This document shows positions 6,919-11,176 of a stretch of 11,176 nt of DNA, piece by piece. The DNA comes from an uncultured Coriobacteriaceae bacterium (GTDB lineage Bacteria; Actinomycetota; Coriobacteriia; Coriobacteriales; QAMH01): positions 1 through 11,176 of the forward strand of contig CADBRF010000044.1 of NCBI GenBank assembly GCA_902796975.1, read 5' to 3'. The position numbers and the translations under genes are program-made. Under the pieces are notes generated by a model that was not told the origin of the DNA, did no database searches, and was given only the letters and a program-made list of their open reading frames with translations. The stretch's first letter is position 1. The number at the start of each line of letters is the position of its first letter.

Positions 6919-7430
6919 ACGAGAAGAAAACCACCGAAGAGGAGTGGGAGCCCCGCATCCTCGCATTCGCATGCAACTGGTGCACCTATGCGGGTGCAGA
7001 CCTCGCCGGTCTCAATCGTATGAAGTATCCGGCGAATATCCGGCTTCTACGCGTTCCCTGTTCTGGACGCGTCAACCCTCAATACGTCCTCGAGGCACTT
7101 CAGAAGGGCTGCGATGGTGTGCTTGTATGCGGCTGTCATCCTGGTGACTGCCATTATTCCACGGGTAATTACTACGCCAAGCGCCGCCTCATGATCTTCA
7201 AGCGCTTCCTGGAATACGTTGGCCTCGAGCCGGAGCGTTTCAACGTCAAGTGGATTTCCGCTTCGGAGGCGGGCCGCTTCCGCGACACCGTGAAAGAGTT
7301 CACCGAGGGAGTCCGGAAGGTCGGGCCGTTGAAGGAATCTTTCACCCTCGCACCATCGGCAGGAGACAAGCTCTTTGGCGCACATAACGAGTCAGAGGCT
7401 CCCGCGAGCGAGGAAGGGGGCGCCGCATGA
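6906..7430 (+). CDS. flxD: MvhD/FlxD-type iron-sulfur subunit linking HdrA to its electron donor
   Basis: 174 residues, somewhat longer than typical MvhD (about 140) because of an N-terminal charged stretch and an acidic Ala/Glu/Ser tail after ~150. The family cysteines are present: F-A-C-N-W-C (Cys23, Cys26), P-C-S-G-R-V (Cys52) and V-C-G-C-H-P-G-D-C-H-Y (Cys75, Cys77, Cys82). In methanogens MvhD carries a [2Fe-2S] cluster and passes electrons from the [NiFe]-hydrogenase to HdrA. Here no hydrogenase is present, and the following genes supply an NADH-oxidising module instead, so the FlxD role is assigned. The ribosome site GGAGGTGG (6891-6898) lies seven bases before the ATG, inside the end of hdrA. 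Its stop overlaps the flxC start (ATGA at 7427-7430). Confidence 0.9.
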   Translation: MPVVDEKKTTEEEWEPRILAFACNWCTYAGADLAGLNRMKYPANIRLLRVPCSGRVNPQYVLEALQKGCDGVLVCGCHPGDCHYSTGNYYAKRRLMIFKRFLEYVGLEPERFNVKWISASEAGRFRDTVKEFTEGVRKVGPLKESFTLAPSAGDKLFGAHNESEAPASEEGGAA

Positions 7431-8281
7431 GCGACATCACTACCACGTTGCGCGAACGCGCCCGCGCTCTCATGGAAGACGGTACCATCGCCGCCTTCAT
7501 CGGTTGGGAAGCGGGCCGTTTCGAGCGCCAGACGACCCCACTCATCTGCCTCGATGCGGCAGATACCGACCGTCTCATCTTCGATGAGTACTGCGTCAAC
7601 ACCACCGCCAAGTATGTGCGCGACCTCAAACAGCGCGGCCGTATCGGCGTGGCTGTGCGCGGGTGCGATTCGCGTGCAATCAACCGCATGATCGAAGATA
7701 ACCAGTTCAAGCGCGAAGATGTCTACCTGCTGGGCATCCCCTGCCCGCAGATGAACGACCGCAAGACTGGCACCGTGCTCAACAAGTGCCAGGATTGTGC
7801 CCACCGCAACCCGGTCACCTATGATGAGCTGCTAGGCGAGGCGATGGAAGAAACGGCTCCTCAAGACCGCTACGCTCGAGCCCATCTCGTAAGCGGGCTT
7901 GACCGCATTGCCCGCCAGAACATCTTCAACATGGCCTTCGAGCGCTGCATCCGCTGCTATGCCTGCCGTGATGTGTGCCCCTGCTGCACCTGCCGCACCT
8001 GTTTCGTCGACCAGCGCAACGTGGGCTGGCTCGGCAAGCAGGACAACCTGAGCGAGAACCGCTTCTATGGGATGATTCGTGCCTTCCACATCTCCGACCG
8101 CTGCATCGAGTGCGGAGAATGCGAACGCGCCTGCCCCATGGACTTGCCCCTCATGGCCATCAACAAGAAGCTTGTCGAAGATATGAACACCCTGTTCGGC
8201 GAATACGAATCGGGTATGACAACCGACAACGAGGACGCCTTGCGCAGCTTCAGCAAGACTGACCTCGAAGAGTTCGAGTGA
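7427..8281 (+). CDS. flxC: FlxC-like 4Fe-4S dicluster subunit (FrhB/FdhB-related)
   Basis: 284 residues. The N-terminal half carries V-A-V-R-G-C-D-S-R-A-I (75-85) and L-L-G-I-P-C (101-106), plus Cys121-x-x-Cys124. These are typical of the F420-hydrogenase/formate-dehydrogenase beta-subunit family. The C-terminal half has two [4Fe-4S] motifs, Cys174/177/180/184 and Cys226/229/232/236. An additional cysteine cluster directly follows the first motif (C-P-C-C-T-C-R-T-C: Cys186, 187, 189, 192). In FlxABCD complexes this subunit is an electron carrier between the NADH-oxidising FlxA/FlxB and FlxD/HdrA. A good ribosome site (AGGAAGGGGG, 7411-7420) lies six bases before the ATG, and the start overlaps the flxD stop. 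The family label is by motif and operon position; exact partner order inside the complex is not visible from sequence. Confidence 0.85.
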   Translation: MSDITTTLRERARALMEDGTIAAFIGWEAGRFERQTTPLICLDAADTDRLIFDEYCVNTTAKYVRDLKQRGRIGVAVRGCDSRAINRMIEDNQFKREDVYLLGIPCPQMNDRKTGTVLNKCQDCAHRNPVTYDELLGEAMEETAPQDRYARAHLVSGLDRIARQNIFNMAFERCIRCYACRDVCPCCTCRTCFVDQRNVGWLGKQDNLSENRFYGMIRAFHISDRCIECGECERACPMDLPLMAINKKLVEDMNTLFGEYESGMTTDNEDALRSFSKTDLEEFE

Positions 8282-8295
8282 GGGAGGAAGCGACT

Positions 8296-9321
8296 ATGAT
8301 TCTGAAAGACGAAATGCTCGACAGCTTGCTCACCGAACTCTCCAAAGAGCAGATTGTCTACGTCCCCAAGCAAGTCAACGGAACCACCCGCTTCGCCCCC
8401 TATGTGAGCTCCGACAAAATGAAGCTCGACCAGGTCAACACGGTGATGCCGCCCAAGGACCTGCTTTTCCCGCAGACCCAGAACATGTACCACTACGGCG
8501 TTGAGAAAAACTCCGGCAACATGTTCATCGACCCCGTCATCGAATCTGCAGACCAGATTCTTTTCGGCGTGAGAAGCTGCGACATGCGCTCGTTTGATTG
8601 CTTGGACGCCGCCTTTCTCACCAAGGGCTATATCGACGAGTTCTACCAGGCAAAACGCGACCGGCTCACCACGATTGCCATCGGGTGCACCGAAGTTTCG
8701 GAGACCTGCTTCTGCGAGTCCATGGGTCAGGATCCCAACCACGCTCCTCAGGCGGATATCCAGCTTCGCCACGGTGAGGGCGGCTACAATGTCACCGCTC
8801 AGACCGAAAAGGGCGAGGCGCTTCTCGAGAAGTTCAAGCCCTTCTGCGAGGAAGGCGAGGTCGAAGTAGCCGATGTTCACTGCACGCTGAACGTCGACGC
8901 CTCGAACATCAAAGACAACCTTGACATCCTGCATGAGAGCCATGAGCTCTGGGATTCCATGAGCTACAAGTGCCTCAACTGCGGAACCTGCACCTTCGTC
9001 TGTCCCACCTGCTACTGCTTCGATATCGACCAGGAAAACCGTTGCAAGGAGGGTGTCCGCTTCCGCTGCTGGGACAGCTGCATGTTCAGCGAGTACACGG
9101 CGATGGCAGGCGGCCATAATCCGCGTCCCGAGAAACGCGATCGTGTTCGCAACCGTTTCATGCACAAGCTCAACTATTTCGAAGACCGGTACGGAAAGAT
9201 GCTCTGCGTTGGCTGCGGACGCTGCATTGAGAAATGCCCGGTTTCACTGGACATCACAGTGCTCATCGACCGTGCAAACGAGCTGGCACAAGCCGAGGAG
9301 ACGGAGGCAGCCCATGCCTGA
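8296..9321 (+). CDS. flxB: FlxB-like 4Fe-4S dicluster subunit (HydB/AsrA-related)
   Basis: 341 residues from ATG at 8296. A GTG at 8278 would add six residues, but the strong GGGAGGAAG (8282-8290) sits five bases before the ATG and decides the start. The N-terminal region has F-G-V-R-S-C-D-M-R-S-F (90-100), a signature shared with sulfhydrogenase beta (HydB) and anaerobic sulfite reductase A subunits. Cysteine pairs near 131, 138 and 140 follow. Two [4Fe-4S] motifs occupy the C-terminal third: Cys226/229/232/236, with extra Cys239 and Cys241, and Cys304/307/310/314. It pairs with FlxA as an NAD(P)H-linked electron-transfer unit. AsrA is the main alternative, but no sulfite reductase catalytic gene (AsrC) is present, and the hdr-flxD context supports FlxB. 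It follows flxC by 14 bases and overlaps flxA by 8. Confidence 0.87.
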   Translation: MILKDEMLDSLLTELSKEQIVYVPKQVNGTTRFAPYVSSDKMKLDQVNTVMPPKDLLFPQTQNMYHYGVEKNSGNMFIDPVIESADQILFGVRSCDMRSFDCLDAAFLTKGYIDEFYQAKRDRLTTIAIGCTEVSETCFCESMGQDPNHAPQADIQLRHGEGGYNVTAQTEKGEALLEKFKPFCEEGEVEVADVHCTLNVDASNIKDNLDILHESHELWDSMSYKCLNCGTCTFVCPTCYCFDIDQENRCKEGVRFRCWDSCMFSEYTAMAGGHNPRPEKRDRVRNRFMHKLNYFEDRYGKMLCVGCGRCIEKCPVSLDITVLIDRANELAQAEETEAAHA

Positions 9322-10180
9322 GATTGAAATCGCACATGGCTGCGCCAACGGAGGCGAGCCCTTCATCCCCCAGGTCTGCCGCATCAAGGAGATCATCCCC
9401 GAGACCCACGACGTCAAGACCTTCCGGCTCACCACGCTCGATGGAAAGCGTCCTTTCGATTCGAAGCCTGGCCAGTTCGGCCTGCTCTCCTTCATCTCAG
9501 AAGGCGAGTGCGTCTTCGTCATTAGCGGCTTTGGTGAAGATTACATCCAGTTCACGGTGAAGAAGGTAGGCCGCGTCACGACCCGCCTGCACCAGATGGA
9601 AGTGGGCGAGCAGGTCGGTGTTCGCGGGCCCTTTGGCAACTGGTTCCCCTATGAATCCTGCAAGGGCATGGACATGCTCTTCATCGCTGGTGGCATCGGC
9701 ATGCCCCCGGTCCGCTCCTTCGCCCAGTACTGTATAGACCACCGAGAGGACTACGGGCATATCGACTACGTCTACTCCGCAAGCACCTACGCAGACCTCG
9801 TCTGCAAGGAGGATCTCTTCGAGAACTGGCCAAAGGTACCCGATATGAACGTCTACGTGAGCGTCTATCACGCAAGCGAAGAATCCGAGAAGAAGGGGCT
9901 GACAGAGTCCTATACCGCTCCTTTCCTAGAGACGCTCGGCATCGAGGCAAGCGAGAACCGGGCGGCAGTGGTATGCGGCGGTCCTTCGCTCTACCGCACC
10001 TGCTCGGAAAGCCTGAAGAAGTTGGGCTTTGCCGACGACCACGTGGTGACCACTCTCGAGATGCGCATGAAATGCGGAGTCGGCAAGTGTGGCCGCTGCA
10101 ACATTGGCAGCCACTTCATCTGCCTCGACGGCCCGGTTTTCACTCGCGCTGAAATCGCCCAGATGTATACGACTGCGTAA
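9314..10180 (+). CDS. flxA: FlxA-like NAD(H)/FAD oxidoreductase with [2Fe-2S] cluster
   Basis: 288 residues from ATG at 9314, with GGAGG six bases upstream; longer open frame to the left is inside flxB. It is a ferredoxin-NAD(P)+ reductase-like protein of the HydG/PyrK/AsrB group. The flavin domain includes P-G-Q-F-G-L-L-S-F (52-60) and G-P-F-G-N-W-F (105-111). The nucleotide-binding domain has G-G-I-G-M-P-P (126-132) and C-G-G-P (221-224). The C-terminal [2Fe-2S] site has Cys254/259/262/270 in the CX4CX2CX7C pattern of PyrK-type subunits. The usual R-x-(Y/F)-(S/T) flavin motif is replaced by V-F-V-I-S-G (67-72). It is the likely entry point for electrons from NADH (or NADPH) into the FlxABCD-HdrABC complex. 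As the last gene of the operon, it is followed by a hairpin terminator. Confidence 0.9.
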   Translation: MPEIEIAHGCANGGEPFIPQVCRIKEIIPETHDVKTFRLTTLDGKRPFDSKPGQFGLLSFISEGECVFVISGFGEDYIQFTVKKVGRVTTRLHQMEVGEQVGVRGPFGNWFPYESCKGMDMLFIAGGIGMPPVRSFAQYCIDHREDYGHIDYVYSASTYADLVCKEDLFENWPKVPDMNVYVSVYHASEESEKKGLTESYTAPFLETLGIEASENRAAVVCGGPSLYRTCSESLKKLGFADDHVVTTLEMRMKCGVGKCGRCNIGSHFICLDGPVFTRAEIAQMYTTA

Positions 10181-10229
10181 GATAGTAGCTGTGCATTAAC
10201 TGTACTACATGTCACAACCCAATACATTC

Positions 10230-10261
10230 AGCCCCAGGAGCTTGAGCTTCTGGGGCTGTTT
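10230..10261 (+). terminator. Rho-independent-type terminator after flxA
   Basis: A 12-bp stem, AGCCCCAGGAGC (10230-10241) with GCTTCTGGGGCT (10246-10257), has one G-U pair and a TTGA loop. A short GTTT follows. It starts 50 bases after the flxA stop and fits as the operon terminator, although the T-run is weak. On the minus strand no T-run follows, so it is unlikely to terminate the convergent regulator gene well. Confidence 0.75.
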
Positions 10262-10289
10262 GCTAGATGGCAATTGACAACAGAAAAAG

Positions 10290-10892
10290 CTATCTTCGAG
10301 CCCGGATAGGCATATCCATGGAACGGGGAAGCTCGAGCAGGTTGTAGAGGTCGCGGGGAACGGCATCTGCCACCCAGCTCGTTATCTCGACAAGCGAAGC
10401 ATCGTACTTTCCATAGTGCCAAGCAGGAAAAAGATTTGTCTCCAATGCGATTGTCGCGTCTATATCGAAACGCATTTTCTCGGTAAGCTTAGCATGCTTC
10501 ACATCTACAACGGTTTCTGTGAGTATCTGCCTGCGGGCACGGGGGGCATAGTTGTCGATTGAATTCGCATCCTTGGAAGACGACATTGCCACAAAGAAAT
10601 CCCGATGTTCCAGCATGGCGCTCTCCGTGAGGTAATAGCCATCTTGCCACGTAAGCGTTCTGCCAATTTTGTTTGTTCCCAGAGAATACGTGTAATCGGT
10701 GTACCACTGACCAACATCGAACTTGTCTTTGAAATAGCGGTAGAAGGTCGCATGGGAGACATTCGCCTCTTTGCATATCTTCTTGACTGAGATTTTGTCT
10801 ATGGAAGTTTCCCGCAGGAGATCTTCAAGAGCCACGAACACACTCATCTTGAAGTCAAAATTCTGCATGATCGTCAGAAAGCTACCCGGCAT
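10290..10892 (-). CDS. TetR/AcrR-family transcriptional regulator
   Basis: 200 residues, typical for TetR regulators. The ATG at 10892 has GGGGGAG seven bases upstream; an internal ATG at 10868 has no comparable site. The N-terminal DNA-binding domain shows the TetR helix-turn-helix signature at about 33-56: I-S-V-K-K-I-C-K-E-A-N-V-S, then A-T-F-Y-R-Y-F-K-D-K. The C-terminal ligand and dimer domain (about 60-190) has many aromatic residues (W63, Y64, Y67, Y69, W82, Y86, Y87, F99, F100, W158, Y160) but no recognisable ligand class. It is convergent with the hdr-flx operon, 109 bases from the flxA stop, and is preceded by its own promoter region with inverted repeats. Targets may be itself or genes to the right. 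A role in regulating the hdr-flx operon is not supported by position, since that promoter is 7 kb away. Confidence 0.88.
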   Translation of the reverse strand: MPGSFLTIMQNFDFKMSVFVALEDLLRETSIDKISVKKICKEANVSHATFYRYFKDKFDVGQWYTDYTYSLGTNKIGRTLTWQDGYYLTESAMLEHRDFFVAMSSSKDANSIDNYAPRARRQILTETVVDVKHAKLTEKMRFDIDATIALETNLFPAWHYGKYDASLVEITSWVADAVPRDLYNLLELPRSMDMPIRARR

Positions 10893-10947
10893 TGCATCGC
10901 TCCCCCATTGTCCCCTCTATATCTCCCATAGCTACTTTAGCACACGT

Positions 10948-10979
10948 GAGTGTATCGTTTACTCTACCGAAACATGCAA
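10948..10979 (-). promoter_or_regulatory. Candidate promoter and operator of the TetR gene
   Basis: On the minus strand a weak -35 (TTGCAT, 10979-10974) and -10 (GATACA, 10956-10951) are spaced by 17 bases. They lie about 60 bases before the TetR start. An imperfect dyad, GAGT-N9-ACTC (10948-10964), covers the -10, the position expected for an autoregulatory TetR operator. Both elements deviate from consensus, so this is tentative. Confidence 0.3.
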
Positions 10980-10989
10980 AATGAGAGAA

Positions 10990-11006
10990 AAAATGCTTGG
11001 CATTTT
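10990..11006. repeat. Perfect 7-bp inverted repeat AAAATGC-TTG-GCATTTT
   Basis: AAAATGC (10990-10996) and GCATTTT (11000-11006) are exact reverse complements around TTG. They sit between the strong terminator and the TetR promoter region. It could be a regulator-binding site upstream of the TetR promoter or simply an AT-rich flank of the terminator. Confidence 0.4.
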
Positions 11007-11050
11007 GGAAAAAATAAAATCCCCGGCTACGCTTTTGAGCGTAGCCGGGG
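11007..11050 (-). terminator. Strong rho-independent terminator of the right-edge gene
   Basis: CCCCGGCTACGC (11021-11032) and GCGTAGCCGGGG (11039-11050) form a perfect 12-bp GC-rich stem with a 6-base loop. In the minus direction it is followed by ATTTTATTTTTT. It lies about 53 bases after the stop of the gene entering from the right, and separates that gene from the TetR gene on the same strand. Confidence 0.92.
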
Positions 11051-11103
11051 AAATGCGGATGAGCAATTCTGCTAAAGGGGATCTACTCCAGACCTACTCG
11101 AAC

Positions 11104-11176
11104 TTACTCAACACCTTCGTCGACAGGCTTCTCCGAGAGAGCCTTCATAGGATGGGCGAGGCCGATAACCGCACCG
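11104..11176 (-). CDS. C-terminal end of an unidentified protein (partial)
   Basis: On the minus strand an open frame enters from the right edge and ends at TAA (11106-11104), giving the last 23 residues: a short hydrophobic stretch (G-A-V-I-G-L-A) then a charged tail ending in D-E-G-V-E. The strong terminator just downstream supports a real gene end. Too little is present to name it; the hydrophobic-then-charged end would suit a membrane protein or the last helix of a soluble one. Confidence 0.6.
   Translation of the reverse strand, partial: GAVIGLAHPMKALSEKPVDEGVE

Noticed and set aside
8278..8295. GTG at 8278 as the flxB start
   Set aside because: The strong GGGAGGAAG ribosome site lies downstream of it and is correctly spaced for the ATG at 8296.
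8296..10180. Anaerobic sulfite reductase asrA-asrB
   Set aside because: The two products resemble AsrA and AsrB, but no asrC follows and the genes are embedded in an hdr-flxD operon, which fits FlxB and FlxA better.

Overview
The window looks like a chromosomal segment of an anaerobic, moderately GC-rich bacterium. A gut-type actinobacterium of the Coriobacteriia (Eggerthellaceae-like) fits best. The grounds are the mix of a heterodisulfide reductase/flavin oxidoreductase operon rich in iron-sulfur clusters, a class B sortase surface cluster with a TGD-type sorting signal, strong GGAGG-type ribosome binding sites, and GC-leaning codon use in the redox operon. The taxon is an inference; a clostridial or other anaerobic host cannot be excluded from sequence alone. 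I found no rRNA, tRNA, CRISPR array, insertion sequence or phage gene.

Left part (1-3015, minus strand): a cell-surface cluster. In transcription order it has a class B sortase (3015-2257), a single-pass membrane protein with an extracytoplasmic domain carrying a textbook EF-hand loop (2175-1486), a secreted Asp/Gly-rich protein (1341-439), and a short protein with a signal peptide and a degenerate sorting signal, YARTGD plus a hydrophobic tail, cut off by the window's left edge (420-<1). The last two share an LQV(Y/F)D..(S/T)GTW motif. The set reads as a small sortase-dependent surface structure of unknown function.

Middle (3016-3461): a 446-base divergent intergenic region that must hold the promoters of both the surface cluster and the redox operon.

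Right-centre (3462-10180, plus strand): seven tightly packed genes, hdrC-hdrB-hdrA-flxD-flxC-flxB-flxA, most with overlapping stop and start codons. They end at a GC-rich hairpin (10230-10261). Together they encode a complete HdrABC-FlxABCD complex. By the established model, FlxA takes electrons from NADH, the FlxB/FlxC/FlxD iron-sulfur subunits pass them to the flavin of HdrA, and HdrA bifurcates them to a low-potential ferredoxin and, through HdrC and HdrB, to a disulfide substrate. All cluster-binding cysteines I would expect are present. The disulfide substrate in this organism is unknown, since no DsrC, hydrogenase, formate dehydrogenase or alcohol dehydrogenase gene lies in the window.

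Right end (10290-11176, minus strand): a TetR-family regulator convergent with the redox operon, its promoter region with short inverted repeats, a very strong rho-independent terminator (11050-11007), and the last 23 codons of an unidentified gene entering from the right edge.
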